64,000 nt of DNA from Artemia franciscana. Its lineage: Eukaryota; Arthropoda; Branchiopoda; Anostraca; Artemiidae. Shown piece by piece: positions 37,035 through 49,727 of the stretch. Made by a program: the position numbers and the translations under genes. Numbering within the stretch: position 1 is the stretch's first letter; every line of letters begins with the position of its first letter. The stretch covers positions 675,635-739,634 of the forward strand of contig NC_088869.1 in NCBI RefSeq assembly GCF_032884065.1, written 5' to 3'. Under the pieces are notes generated by a model. That model did no database searches. It had not been told where the DNA came from and saw only the letters and a program-made list of their open reading frames with translations.

Positions 37035-38210
37035 TTGTTGTTTTTTTTTAAGGACCGAGCGTAAACAATCGGAGCACGAGTACTGGCAGGCAGTCGCAAA
37101 AGATATCTGAACCAGCGAAGTGTCTGTTTGAAAACCAGGTGTGACAAGTGTGACTTGAAAGTCATACTTAGTTGGCGGTCATTGCTGACAAAGTCTGTCT
37201 ATCAGGTTTCCTCAATTGTCCGACGCCACTTAGACTGAAGGGTGTCGAGACAGCGCTGGACAGTTGCAGTTGCAGGCCAAGTTTCAGCTCCGTACAGGAG
37301 GATCAAATACACTGACTCTCCGCGGATCTTCATTTTCCTGGCTCATTTGATCATTGGCTTCTTCCAAATATGGTCCAGTCTACCGAAAACAGCAGAGGCC
37401 TCATGGGCAACAGCTTCATGGTCGATGCAGCTATCAGATGATATTATAGAATCAAGATAAGAGAAATGGTCAAGCAATTCGATTTGGTTCCCGGGGACCA
37501 AGCAATTAGAATTGTCGGCGTCAGAATTTAGATGCACTACCATAACTTTCATCTTCTTCCAGTTAATGGATAGTCCGATCCTGGCAGCTTCTCCCAAAAG
37601 CGTGTTTAGAGCCATGAACAACTGTGACTTGGAGTTGGTGACTAGTGCTATATCACCAGCAAAGTCACAATCGCTGACAACTCGGTCCCCATAATTGATT
37701 CCAAAGCTGAACTTTCGGGTTGTGCAGGTCATAAAATGACCTATAATACAGTTAAATAGATAAGGAGAAACTGAGATACCTTGCCTGAGTCATGTTCTTA
37801 CTATAAATGACCTGCTACGTCTATCGTTCACTTGCACACAGTTCTCAGTATCTTGATGCATGGCACTGAGTAGGTGGACATATTCTTACGGGAGGTCAGT
37901 ATATGAAATGATATTACATAGACAATCTCTATCAACTGAGTCGAATGCTACCTTGGAATCGACATAAGCAATGAACACCTGGAGGAACTCGTTCGCTTTC
38001 TCGATGATTCGTCTTGTGGAGAATATCTGTTCTTTCTTTATCTAATATAGACCCATTGGGACTAGGTCCCTCCTTGGTCCGTGCCTCCTAGTGGAGGTAC
38101 ACAACATATCTGTTGGACGATCCCCTATCCACCACCTGAGGAGGTGCTGAGTGGCCTGGGCTAGGCTTCTACTGAGAAGATTACTCATTAGGTACTAAAA
38201 TGTAGGCCCC
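37035..38210 (-). pseudogene. Dead non-LTR retrotransposon (RTE-like reverse transcriptase)
   Basis: Reading on the - strand, 38210-38050 is a leader that is also present at 39713-39870 on the other strand. It is joined directly to the middle of the reverse transcriptase: FIAYVDSKVAFDSVDRD (about 37990-37930), RQGISVSPYLFNCII (about 37785-37740), then the open part 37732-37343. That part contains GINYGDRVVSDCDFAGDIAL, where the catalytic F-A-D-D has become F-A-G-D. Next come GLSINWKKMKVMV and LLYGAETWPATATVQ. A few stops break it. The 3' end is A-rich at about 37052-37035. The missing endonuclease and N-terminal part imply a large internal deletion. It cannot be active. Confidence 0.85.
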
Positions 38211-39184
38211 TTTTATTCTGCCACGAAAATTAAACCTAACACAATACATGTTTTTATTTCTGCATTCTCGAAATGTATGAAGGCAAAGTTGCTTTGCCTC
38301 AAAAGATAATATATATTGATTGTGTCGTATGTTACCGACGATAAAAACAATTTGTTTTATTTAAAACATTGTCTACCACCAAGTGAATGCCTTAAGAGCA
38401 CTTTACTAATAATTCCAAAGCTACGTCAGTGACTGTATTATTTGCAATCGTTTCATAAATACTTGCATTAAGATATGTTTTCTAACCCAAAATAGATCGA
38501 AAACAAGTATAAGATATATAGTTAGAACAAGTATGTAGCCCATCATTAGCTAGGGTGAACAAATTTAACAATCCTAGCTTCCAAGTCACTCATCGTGATA
38601 GAGGAAAAATTCCCGAACAGAGAAACTTCGTAGACTGCTGGAATATTGACTGCAAAGACTAACGGTCTAAAATTACTTATTAAAGTCTCCTTGAATGTAA
38701 GTATCCTCTTCCAGATGTCAAGTAAATCTGGAGACTACAGTGTAGAAGGTTGGTGGTTGAGACATGGTGAAAGGGTCTGCAAACTTATCCACTTTATTTC
38801 TTTTTCCTAAAATTACCTCCCCCATAAGTTCCAAACAAACTAGAGGCCGAAGAAATAGAAATAACCTCTGAAAATTACCAGTATAATGCCTTCTTAGCTC
38901 ATTTTTTTAGCATGGGTCATTATCAAGTTTATTTTTGGTGTATACACGCCAAAAGAGTTGTCAGTCCCCAGGAATTTTCACATGAGTATATCTCAAGAAC
39001 CAATTCTTGTGCAAAATAGTTATGCCGTAAAGATTTTAGTCACAATTTCTCAGCTTGATTGCAAGTTTGTATACATATTTTTGTATGTATCCTCCCCCCA
39101 CAATAATCCAATTCTCGCTGAAAATTCCCCCTTAAAAGATTTCTGAGTAGAATTCCGCTGGAAGATTACCGTTTATCGACTTTC
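38211..39184. other. Intergenic, nothing recognised
   Basis: No exon, repeat family or RNA gene could be identified. Confidence 0.45.
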
Positions 39185-39712
39185 ATTTGAAAAAAAAAAC
39201 TTTTTTAAATTTAATTTTTCATTGTTTTTCAAATCATGCCAGAAATCTCCTCTCCATGGATATTTTTATCCGGAAAGTCCCCTCCAATTGAAAGTTTCTC
39301 CCGTGTAAAATTCACCCATGAAGAATTTCTCCTGTAGAAAATCTTCCCCCTCACGGACAAATTTCAACCACGCTGAAAATTTCCCCCGGGTAATTTCCTG
39401 GAACATCTGTGCATGTAAAATTGAGTCGCAAAAAAAAAGTCAGAAAAAGTACAAAAAATCTCTTATAGTAACTCTGGCAAATTCCCTCCGTGCAAAATTA
39501 CTTGTTAAAGTTTATTCCTCAGAAACTTTCTTCCCCATAGAAAATTCTGCCCATGTATAAGAATTATCTTTCACAATGTTCATTCCATTTGAAAAATATC
39601 TGCATACTTCCCAATAACAAATGCTATGTGTAATCATGGGCAACCTTAGAACTGACAGCCTTTTCCCCAGGGCCTGCAAGGGGTCATGTCATCCCCAAGG
39701 CTTAGCTATTTC

Positions 39713-40436
39713 TGAGTACCTAATGAGTCACCTTTTCAGTAGGGGCCCTCTCCAGGCCACTCGGTGCGTCCTCAGGTGGCGTGTAGGGGAACGCCCTACT
39801 TATATGTAGGATACCTCCCATGAAGGGAGGCGCAGACCAAGAGAGCACCTAGCCCCTGAGGGTCCATAAATAGAAACTGTGGTACCCTTGCCTAGGTGCA
39901 ATAAATGCAGGTGGAGGAGTAAGAAGGCCCTTCTGATGCACATTGAGCAGGACCCAGCTACTTGTGGACATGCCCTGTTAGGTGCACACCTTCTTCCAGC
40001 AATGGGTTAAATTGTATGGTGATGCAGGATACCATAGTGGGAGGATCCTCTTCGGGAGGACAACTGCAGAATAGGGCAGAAGATCCAGGTTTGGACAACG
40101 GCCTCTGCTTGTTGATTATGCAGTGATATGCTCTGGCAAACCACTCAGGGATTGGCGGCCCTGCCCAAAGAGCTTGGGAGTGGTAAGTATCGCAAGATGC
40201 TGACTCATGCCCCTATTGGGGTCACCACCACCCTTGTTGAGGTTAATTTATGAGGTCTTATGACCACTCCTTATCTTATGAGGCAATGTCTGTCTTAGGA
40301 GTTCCTTTTGCCTGCTGTTTTGGACAACTCCCTATTCAGCTGGTATTTACTATGTTTTCAAATAAAAAAACAGCCTCGTATCGGGCTTCTTTCCAGTAGA
40401 CAACCAAATGCGCGTCCCAGTACAATTCTTTAAGAT
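39713..40436 (+). other. Non-coding leader of a LINE
   Basis: From GAGTACCTAATGAGTCACC to about 39870 this matches, in inverted orientation, the leader of the element at 38210-38050 (CCAGGCCACTC.G.., CCTCAGGTGG.G). The rest, to 40436, has no open frame and is relatively GC-rich. It lies directly upstream of an endonuclease-like frame. It is either the 5' UTR of that element or the stub of a second LINE. Confidence 0.5.
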
Positions 40437-42711
40437 ATGTTTATTGTTACCCACTGCAATGTACGTGATCTCCGATCCAATTTGGATCACCTACAGCATA
40501 TGATAAATGAGGTCTCCCTTTCTTTCATGTGTGTATCCGAGACCAACCTGAATAATAGCGTCGTGGATAGTGGGATCAACACTCCTGGGTACACTCTGCT
40601 AAGGCTGGATCGCAAAAACCCGAGAAGCTCGACTTTTGGTGGTCGACAATGGTGGAACATTACAAAAAAGCGACTACAGAGGCCATCGAGCAATTCTTCC
40701 CATTAAAAACAGTAAAAGCCTCATCTCGAGACAAACATTGGTTCAATGCTGGTTGTAAAAAGGCAACCAGGGCCAGAAAAAAGACTCATGAGAAATATTG
40801 TTCGACTGAATTTGACGAGGACCAGACTGCTTTTATTTTGCACTCGAAACGAGTCTGTTAAAGCTGCACGTCAAGCTAGAGCTAATTATAAACGCAAGTT
40901 TGTAAATAAAATGAAAAGTGCTCCAGCTAGGAAGTGGTAGAGAGTCGTCAAAGAAGCTCTATTGTCATCTAAATCAACATCAATTCCCTCACTTCATGTT
41001 GAAGGGACGATGATCCAGTCAAGCCAGGAAAAGGCAAATGCTCTTGCACAGGCCTTTTCAAAGTTCTCCCAACTCGATGAAGACGGAGTCTCCCCTCCCC
41101 CTTTCCACCACAAACCGATGCAAAAATCACCAGCGTTAACATAACTGTTAGTAAGGTGCTCAGAACACTAAGCCAGTTGGGTGTCACCAAAGCCTCTGGA
41201 CCTGAAACGATTCCCAATCTCACCCTTAAAAGATGTACCCTTGAACTTGCTGGTCCTCTTTCTGATCTGTACAGAAAATTCTTTGCAGCGGAATCATTCC
41301 CAAAAACCTGGAAAACTGCATATATGGTCCTTGTTCCAAAGGTAGAGTTCAACCTTACTAATTTAGGATCGTATCGTCCAATAAGTCTACTTTCCTCCGT
41401 AGGTAAAGTTTATAGATACGCCATTGATAAGACCCTTTACCAATACCTTGAAACACGTCTGTTGTGTATCCAGATACCCAATACAGTTTTCGTGGAAAAC
41501 GGTCCATATTAGTCTGATTACGCAGTATCAAGAGTGGGTTGAGCTCCTTCTCAGGAACACGATATTCGCCTTCTCTCCCTTGACATCGCAAAAGCCTTCG
41601 TTCGTGTATGGCACAAGGGACTTCTTTGTAAACTGAAAGCCTACGGAATTGATGGTCGAACATTTGAGGTACTTGCTGACTTTCTTCGTCAACTATCGTT
41701 GCAAGTTTTTCTCGATGGCTTCATATAGAAATAACACCCAGTCATATCAGGAGTACCCCAAGGAAGAATTCTTGCGCCAACTCTTTTCTTGGTGTTCATA
41801 AACGACCTAAGGGACAATTTTATGAAGAAACCTCACGACTTTGCTGATGACACAACAAAAACATCAATTGCAAAAGACGAAGATTCCGGCGAACCCCACA
41901 AAGAGCTTCAGGCTGACCTGGAAATAATTGAAGCGTGGTAAGATGCTTGGCTTGTAGATTTTAACGAATCAAAAACAAAAGAACTTCTAATTTCTAAGGC
42001 ATGTACTATGAGGGTTCATCTTGATTTCGTCTACAAAGGAGAGGCAATAACGCGAGTTGATACACTGCGTCTACATAGAGTTAATTTCTCTTTGGATCTC
42101 TCGTGGACTGAGCATCTCAGTAAAATTAGATCCTCTTGCTCCAAGAAGCTAAGAGTTATCCTAAGATGAAAAAGTCTTCTCCCTGATGAGTCTTTTCTGT
42201 CATTTTTCATTTTTTGCATCTGATTGTCACAGAATATGCACGTCCTCTCTTCACTGGTGCACCTAAGAGCCACACCGCTCAGCTTTAACACATTCCAAAT
42301 AAAGCAGTTCGTGCAGCAACCTCTGACAGCACGAAAGCTAAAACCCAATAGTTGATTCAGGAACGCCTCAACGTGGCCTCCGTGTCGGTTTCCTACAAGT
42401 ACATGTATAACCCTTCATCAGAGGAGCTATCGAAGCTCGTTCCTGATAGAACAAAGCCCTTGCGATCACCTCCCCGAAGTACAGCTCGTCAGGACAACCT
42501 TGAGTAGGGTACTCCCCGCCAAGAATATCTGAAAACGAGTTTTGCCCGGCGATCGGTTGCCACATAGAACAGATTGCCGACACAGAAAATCCCAGAAAAT
42601 ACATCCCTTGACGCGTTCAAGAGAAGGTATAACAAATACCACAGTATTGGAAAATGAGATAATTACCAGGACTAGTGGTAGATCATCGTCTGTGAGGGAT
42701 CCGTGAGGTCT
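40437..42711 (+). pseudogene. Dead Jockey/CR1-like non-LTR retrotransposon
   Basis: Order on the + strand: the start of an apurinic endonuclease (NVRDLRSNLDHLQHMINE, CVSETNLNNSV) at 40437-40620, a jump that skips most of the endonuclease, then RT-linked sequence. It includes HYKKATTEAIEQFFPLK (about 40650) and KHWFNAGCKKATRARKKTH. Next comes an open RT segment at 41156-41512 with SGPETIPNLTLKRC and GSYRPISLLSSVGKVY. Frameshifted remains follow: DIAKAFVRVWHKGL (about 41583), ISGVPQGRILAPTLFLVFIND (about 41745-41805, VPQG box intact) and HDFADDTTK (about 41837, catalytic F-A-D-D intact). Further decayed C-terminal sequence runs to about 42700. The insertion ends in A8 at 42714-42721. Several stops make it inactive. 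Confidence 0.85.
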
Positions 42712-43484
42712 GTAAAAAAAAGGAATTTTCAACAATGCTGAACAAAATGGCTACCATAAAATTTTGATCAAATTAATTTGAGGGGAAAAGACGGCTAGAG
42801 GGGCATAATTACTCTCCCATCCGTTTGGTCACTAAGAAATGGTACTAAAATTAGTATTTTCCATTCAAATGATCCCTCTCTCGATCTTGTGTGACCATTG
42901 GTTCGATGCGATCACCCCTTGGGGTAAAAACAACAAACAAACAAATAGAAACACATCCGTGTATCAGAGTAGGACTCTCTAATAAGCTGAGCCTGATGGT
43001 GTGATTTTTATTAAGAGTATATAGCTTTTTGGGGTGTTTTCCCCTTTGTCAAAAATTCAGTTAATTTTCTCAGGGTCATAGCTGTTGATGGGTAAATTTA
43101 ACCCCAATAAGCTTAATAGATTTGGAATGAATAAAAAAATATTCTTTTGATGTAACTATTGTTATCAAAATTCTTTTTTTTATTGGGTCAAATCGCTCCT
43201 TACTTACATTTCGCTACCACAAACTGTTTTACATTGTGTACCAGATATAAATCTTATTTTTATATTTATTGTTATATTAATGTTTTTAAATTATAAAATA
43301 ATTGTTTTAAATAAAAAACCCTAACTAGGAAAACCCCTCAACCCTTTCTCCTCCTCGGCTCCAATTATACTTCTTAATTTTCTCTAATGCCATAATTTAC
43401 CCGAAATCATCTTCCGATCTACACTTTATTTGTGCTACAAAACTTGAAAGATTGGTGCCTAAGATGAATCTCAAGACAAACTTT

Positions 43485-44345
43485 TAGGCATTTACTACTA
43501 CTATTACTAACAACTCACTGCAGCACCAAGCCGCCTGAGGCCAACACAGCTACGCACGCTCCCCCTCCATCCCAATCTGTTCCAGTCCTTTCTCTTTACA
43601 CCCTCCCAAGAATTTCCCATTTTCTTTAAATCTTTCTTTATGACATCCTCCCACCCCAGACGAGGACGACCTGCTTTTCGTTTAGCCCTTGACGGTTGAC
43701 CAAAAAGGACAATCTTCGGCAATATGTCATCTTTCATCCACAGAACGTGCCAAAACCATTTTAGTCTTTCTTTCATTTTAACCCTGGAAAGCGGGATTGA
43801 ACCACACTTTCTGTGTAGTCTTCTGTTTGAAATACGATCAGTCAGCCAGGTACCCAGAACGATCCATAGGTAATTTCTCTGGAAAACATGCATTAAATCT
43901 TCACTCACTTTTCGGAGCGCTCATGCTTCAAAGTCATATTTGACCACTGTCATCACTGTACCTTCCAATATCCTAATCCTGGCTTGCAGACTTATCTTCC
44001 TATTCTTCCAAACTTTTATTAATTCTGATAAACACATCCGGAGCCTTGGCTAGTTTACTTATAAAATCTTCACGGCTCCCTCCATCTTTACTAATAATGC
44101 TACCATGGTAAGTGAAGCTGCCAACCTGATCAATATTTTCGTTACCTAGCGTCTTTTCATCTTCACTTATTCCTAGCCTTAGTGACTTAGTCTTTCATAC
44201 ATTAATTTCCAAACCTATTCTAGCACCCTGAATTCGCAAAACCTCTAAAAGTTCACTCGTTTTGCTCACACTTTCATGTAGGATGCTTAAATCATCAGCA
44301 TAATCCAAGTCCAGGAAATTTTTTCTCCCCATTTGATTCCATGAC
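43485..44345 (-). pseudogene. Dead RTE-like LINE, 3' part
   Basis: The - strand begins (5'-truncated) near 44345 with QMGRKNFLDLDYADDLSILH, so the catalytic Y-A-D-D is kept. It continues ELLEVLRIQGARIGLEINV, SLRLGISEDEKTL and, after stops, the open segment 43908-43507: FQRNYLWIVLGTWLTDRISN, KERLKWFWHVLWMKDDILP, KRKAGRPRLGWEDVIKKDL and VGLRRLGAAVSC. The 3' end is a TAGTAGTA-type simple tail at about 43485-43500. It is a different family from the element at 37-38 kb. Frameshifts and stops near 43.95-44.2 kb make it inactive. Confidence 0.85.
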
Positions 44346-45690
44346 TGCAGATACATGGCTTCAAGAGCAGAGTCCGTATAACCCAAGCAGCCTTTATGGG
44401 CAAGACTTTCAGAACAATATGAATTCAATATGAACAATAAGAACAACATGACATTCAATATGAATGTGGTAATTTTGGTCGCATAAAAAGCAAACAATGC
44501 ATTCATTGTTATATTGAGGACTGCAGATGCATTGATCTTTTTATTACCACACATCACTATACATTTCATATGGTTTTCATGGCTTCAGGTGCAGTGTCCT
44601 ATGGCCCACGCATCCTTTATGGGCAAGACTTTCAGAATAATATGAATTCAAAATAATAAAATTCTGCAAATCTGGCAATTTTGGTCACATAAACAACAAA
44701 TAATGCATTCCTTATGATGTTAAGGGATGCGGACACACTTCATTTGGTACCACGCAACATTATCCATTCATTAAAATGCTCTGGTTTGCAGATGCAAATT
44801 TTACATAGATGCAATTTTACATTCCCTTGTGGCTAAAACGTTAAAAAATAGAATCAATTCAAAATACGATAATTTTGCAACCACTAAAATTTTGGTCATA
44901 TAAATAGCAAACTATTCGTACATTCTGATGTTCACAGCTACGGTTGCAGCATTTGTATAGTCCCTGCATCGTCTATGGCCAAAACTTATGGAAATAATAT
45001 AAATTAAATACATTGTTGTCTCTAGCACCACGCTGCGTTATGCATTCATTACGATTTCACGGGGCCAGGATACAGCGTTTATATAGCCCGATGCATCTTT
45101 TATAAAGGCCACATAGAACAAATTACCGGTAGAGAAAACCCCAGAAATAATACAGTTATTTCCAGAAATAATTTATTTTGTATTAGAAACATTTATTTTC
45201 AGAAATAATACAAAATCAAAATTCAATAATTCTGTAACTGTAGAGAATTTGATAACAAAAAACAACTGTGCATTCATTTTGGGAAGAGGGATACAAATGC
45301 AGCGTTGCCATAGCTTTTATGGCCATAACTCTAGGAAATGGTATAAACTAAAATGATATATACTCTAATTCTGCAACTGCAACACTTTGGTCGTGAAAAC
45401 CGTAAACAATGCTTCATTATTACGCCGAGGGCTGGATATATATTGCTTTTTTAGCCTCATGGTGCATTATCCATTCATTATGATATCAAAGACTGCGGGT
45501 ACAATGTTTGAATAGCCCCGTACATCCCTTATAGCTAAAATTTTCAGAAATATAATAAATCAGAATAGGTCTGTAACAGTGATAATTCTGTAATTGTGGA
45601 GACTTTGATCGCAAAAACAATAAACAATTCATTCTTTATTATGTTGAGAGTAATTGATGAGGGTAATTGATTTGTTGCCTATTTTTCTAG
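44346..45690. repeat. Degenerate tandem array, roughly 150-220 bp units
   Basis: Recurring words are CATCCTTTATGG, AA.ACTTTCAGAA.AATA, AATTCTGCAA, TTTTGGTC.CATAAA, AA.AATGCATTCATTATG and GATGCAG.GTTT. The ATGCATTC word appears near 44495, 44703, 45045, 45268 and 45470, with degraded versions near 44915, 45410 and 45625. Spacing is irregular, so deletions have occurred. The retrotransposon at 43485-44345 is inserted against one edge. No coding sequence supported. Confidence 0.7.
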
Positions 45691-48600
45691 AATACGATGT
45701 AGCGTCGACCATTATCTTTCCTTAAAGTTAGTATTGCCTGAGTTTACTAACAAGACACTAATTCTATCTGCTCAAATTATGATCAACTTGGAAATATCAA
45801 ATCAAGCAAGTCTGCTAACCTTGGGAAAAGTTAAAATACGTTCCCTCACTTTGTTACTAGGCAAAGCATACCTAAGTAATCACCTGCTGACTGTGGTGAA
45901 AAAGTTTTGATAACACCACAAAAAATTCGTGTTCCCAGGGAAATAGATCGACCCTTGACTTCCAAAAATGAGCACTTGTGAGGATTGAAACCTCTTCCAA
46001 AGATAACAAGCAATAATTATAATCAGTTGCTCTCGTTCGAATTCTTAGTTTTTTTTTACAGTTCCAGCATATGAAGGCAAACATAAGTGGCACCGCCTCA
46101 GCAGTAGTATTAAAGGTGGAGGGGATGGATGGCATTCCCCTCTCCCAAATATTTTCTCGACCATCTAGATTTTCGAAAACTTTTTTGAGCATTTTCATTG
46201 AAAACCAATTTTTTTTCTTTTCAATAAAACAATCTACAAAATTACCTTTTCCTAGACTTTCACAAATACATTTTTCCCCATCCCTTTACATTTCCGTGAC
46301 TTGACATCAATAAGCATCGGGGTTATTTATCAACTAAGCAACATTGTATAAAGGGAAAACGAGATATTACTATCCTGTATCTCCGTATCAAAAACTTAAA
46401 AAAAAACAATTGAAAAATGTTTTTTAAGAATTTAAAAAAAAAATGGAACTGCTTTCCCCTAGAATTTTGAGAAATACGATTTTTGCCCCCTTTCTCCCTA
46501 GATTTTATAAAAGTGTCGAGGTCCACTTTTCCTAATTTTACAGGAAACAAAATGAAAATAAAAACGCATAATGAAAATATCTTTATCAGAAATCAGAATT
46601 GAAGAAACTGGACACTTTAAAGACTGATTCCTAGTTAACTTTTCGATCGGAATTCGCTGTAAATGTTCAAATTACTTAGAAGATAAGGGACTTCTGCTAT
46701 TTTTTACACATTTTTGGAACAATTTATAACTCGATCAGAATTAAAGATAAGCCCATTTTGAATAGACCAATTGATAGATCTCGTCGAATTCTTTCGAACC
46801 ATATTTCCGCGTAACGTAATCCACGAAATTGTAATCCATTTTCGGAAAAAAATGAATTAGGTCCTTTTTGCAAAACACCATGGAATTTCACAACTAAAAA
46901 TGATACAATCACCCCTAGAGAAAATTATGAAAGTTGATCTTCAAATGCATACTAATGTAGCGTCATTCATATGCAAAAATACGGAGCTGTTTTCGAAAAA
47001 AAATACATACAAGAATATATATAGCATTAGTTTATACTTACATATATATACCATTAGTTTATACATACATCAGCTTATAATTGCACACGAACTATTAAAT
47101 GGGACGTCAGTAACCAACTTTCTAAGAACAGTCGAAAAGTACCCGTTTAACTGTGCGATGCGGTGAATAATTCTCGGGGAATAACCAGAAAGTGACTACT
47201 ATGTCGAAAATTCAAGACACAAGCACATGGTTTTAGACTGTAGTGCTTTGTTTCTGCAAATTCCTTACTAGAAGAACAAAATTCATGAAAATACAAGTAT
47301 AATGATTTGTACCAAGGGATCAGTAAAACGATACGCGTTTTTCATCTCTTTCAAAAACAGCTCCAATTCAATTTAATCGTTGTAGAAAATAAAATCATCA
47401 GGATATTGGGCGCCTCGGTACTTGTGACGTCATTCATATGAAAAATAACGTCATTCATATGAAAAATTCTAAAAACTAATAAAGGCCTTAAACTAATTTT
47501 CCCAAAGTCGTGACCTATCTAAATCGTTTCGTTTTCCTACACCAGAAAATGGTAATATGCCAATTTTTTTTCGTACCCTTTTTGGGAAATTTAAATATAT
47601 ACAGTTATTGCTCGTTTAATAAGATGCTGTCCAGGAACGCAAAATGAAAATCATGTCGATAATACGAATGAGGACGACCAATAGGCTTCAATCAAACATA
47701 TTACTCATTTGGGAGGAACAAAAACACGAGCATGGCCTTCACTCGGTCGTAGCGAGAGCATGGTGTGTTCTGAAAATAAATAAATCTTTCTAATATACAG
47801 TTCAATATTATTCTTGCATGTCCATTGTGTTCGATAGAAGTCATATAGGTCTGCTTGGGCTTCTTTTACATTAGACAAATGTATTCATAAATTACATTTT
47901 TACTCTGATCCTCATGCCGAAATATCTAAGAAAAATGTTTCAGATATAATTGCCAATATATCAAGATTTGGAACTCATATGTGCAGCACAATTCTGTTTG
48001 TCCACGTTGTCCTATTTCACGCTTCGCCTTTTCGTGTCTCTGGGTATTCAGCTGTTTATTCTACAAGATACGAATCCAATCAAATTTATATGCCTTCTTT
48101 ATTTCCTTTCTTGTTTTTCCCAAGGATGTTTATAAAGAACCAGACGTCGTAGAATGTTGGTAGGGGCTCATTTGAAAAGATATCACCATATCTAGTATCT
48201 TTTTCAAGTAACAGAAGAGATCTTGCAATAGGAAAGTGACTTTTTCTACTGTTCTGTGTCACAGAAAGTTACATTTTGGCAAAACGAAAAAATCTAGAAA
48301 AGACAATTTTCTGACACACCAAATCGATTGTTCATGTTCTATAGCCTTGAACAGGATTTACTATTCTAAAAGGATTTATGATTCTAATTACTATTCTAAA
48401 TCTTGAACAGGACGTTTTGAACACACAACCTTGAAAAACAACTCTAAAGTAGGGCGTGAATGCCGCAGTAAGTTCTGTATTTGTTCATGACCTTTCCAGT
48501 GATTACCAAGTTTGAGCTACGAGGACGAAAAGGGAAAAAGGAAAAAAAGACAAAAAAGACATAGAAACAAATACTAGAGGTGAGCATCAAATACGAAAGA

Positions 48601-48812
48601 AAGGAAATTTAAAAAAATGTATCTCAATAGAATAGAAGGTATAAAATTTAAATTAAAAAAAAAACAATATTAGCTCATAAAAAGGAAAAATTTGGACAAA
48701 GACGGTGAGGTTGATGCTCTAAAAAAATAAAAAAATTTCCTAATCAGATTTAAAAATTGGGATAGTAAAAAATGACTGGAAAAAGAATTTTGCTATAAAA
48801 AAAGAAAAAAGC
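45691..48812. other. Intergenic downstream of RBM25, nothing recognised
   Basis: No exon, RNA or transposon protein was identified. A 22 bp word (GTCATTCATATGAAAAAT..) is directly repeated near 47434-47465. Confidence 0.45.
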
Positions 48813-48818
48813 TTTATT
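48813..48818 (-). promoter_or_regulatory. RBM25: Candidate poly(A) signal of RBM25
   Basis: AATAAA on the - strand, about 32 bp after the TAG stop at 48850-48852, in the context CTAAATAAAGC. This would give a very short 3' UTR. Confidence 0.55.
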
Positions 48819-48849
48819 TAGCTCCAAATATAACACCATACATATAAGA

Positions 48850-48942
48850 CTATTTAGAATGGGTGACTCTTCTTGCTTCCATCTCATAAATTAAAAGTCT
48901 CCACATTTTCACAACAAAAACCTCCGCTTCTTCATCAAGAAC
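48850..48942 (-). CDS. RBM25: RBM25, terminal coding exon (end of PWI domain)
   Basis: A 93 bp exon after a TTCTTTTTCTAG acceptor encodes VLDEEAEVFVVKMWRLLIYE followed by MEARRVTHSK and TAG. The first 23 residues are the conserved last helix of the RBM25 PWI fold, which binds nucleic acid and contributes to U1 snRNP-linked splice-site choice. The preceding exon (59499-59645) ends in phase 0 with DDVQM, and the join reads DDVQM-VLDEEAE as in animal RBM25. The last seven residues depart from the vertebrate ending (..KKIGLVK). It is too short to be found by open-frame length, and the splice site, phase and match make it convincing. Intact. Confidence 0.92.
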   Translation of the reverse strand, partial: VLDEEAEVFVVKMWRLLIYEMEARRVTHSK

Positions 48943-49700
48943 CTAGAAAAAGAAGAATACATCATCCTACTAAATAAGCAGCACTTGACAATTGAAAGGT
49001 TAGTTCCATATTTTAAAAGTATGACGAATTGATTTATTAGCCTTGTTCTACCAAAGTATCAGACACGCGCATTAGTGAGGATTTATTCTCTATTGAACAC
49101 TGATTACATGTACATTCTGATGAATATATTTCAGGAAAAGGGGGTAGAAATTTGAAAAAAAGCAACAATTGTCGGTTTATATGAAACATACAAGCATGTA
49201 TCGCAAACATTACGTAAATGTTGAGATCTCGAATGGGGAGACGAGCCCCCTCTCCCAAACTTATACTACGTATTCCACCACTGGTCACACACTATAAAAT
49301 ACTTTTTAAATGACTCTTCCGAAACAGGGATTAGATTTTCATCTTACCATTTTTGCAACGTGCAAACAAGTTTGCAACATGCAAACTTTTATTATTAAAC
49401 CTTGTGTACTTGCTGACAATAGTGAAGAAATTGGGAAACAATCACAAATTAATCCACTAGTTGTATGGGCCATTTGAAATTCAAATTATTAATTCAATTT
49501 AATAATATGCTTTTCCAAATTTTACTATAGTTATTCTTTTTTTGTGTGTAGGAAATCTATAATCGATATTTCTTTCAACTTTTCTAAGACAAAACTATAT
49601 TTCCTTTTCACCAGTTGTCACAAAGTATAAAGTTTCATTTCTAAGCCTTTGAAGAAACGGGGAACTAATCTCAATTAATCAGCTAGTGCTACTGTCGTCT
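48943..49700. other. RBM25 intron, nothing recognised
   Basis: No repeat family or second exon seen. Confidence 0.45.
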
Positions 49701-49727
49701 TCTAGAGTAATTTTTTTTTGCGCACAA

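Larger units (their letters stand above)
39185..43232 (+). mobile_element. Repeat family R, copy 6, split by a LINE
   Basis: R sequence at 39185-39712 contains the pyrimidine-rich block, ATACTTCCCAATAACAAATGCT and the GTCATCCCCAAGGCTTAGCTATT block. It stops at 39712 and resumes at about 42722 with TTTTCAACAATGCTGAACAAAATGG. It then runs through AATGATCCCTCTC and GGGTCAAATCGCTCCTTACTT to a degraded hairpin at about 43206-43230. In unbroken copies these two halves are adjacent, so the 3.0 kb between them is a later insertion. Confidence 0.75.
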
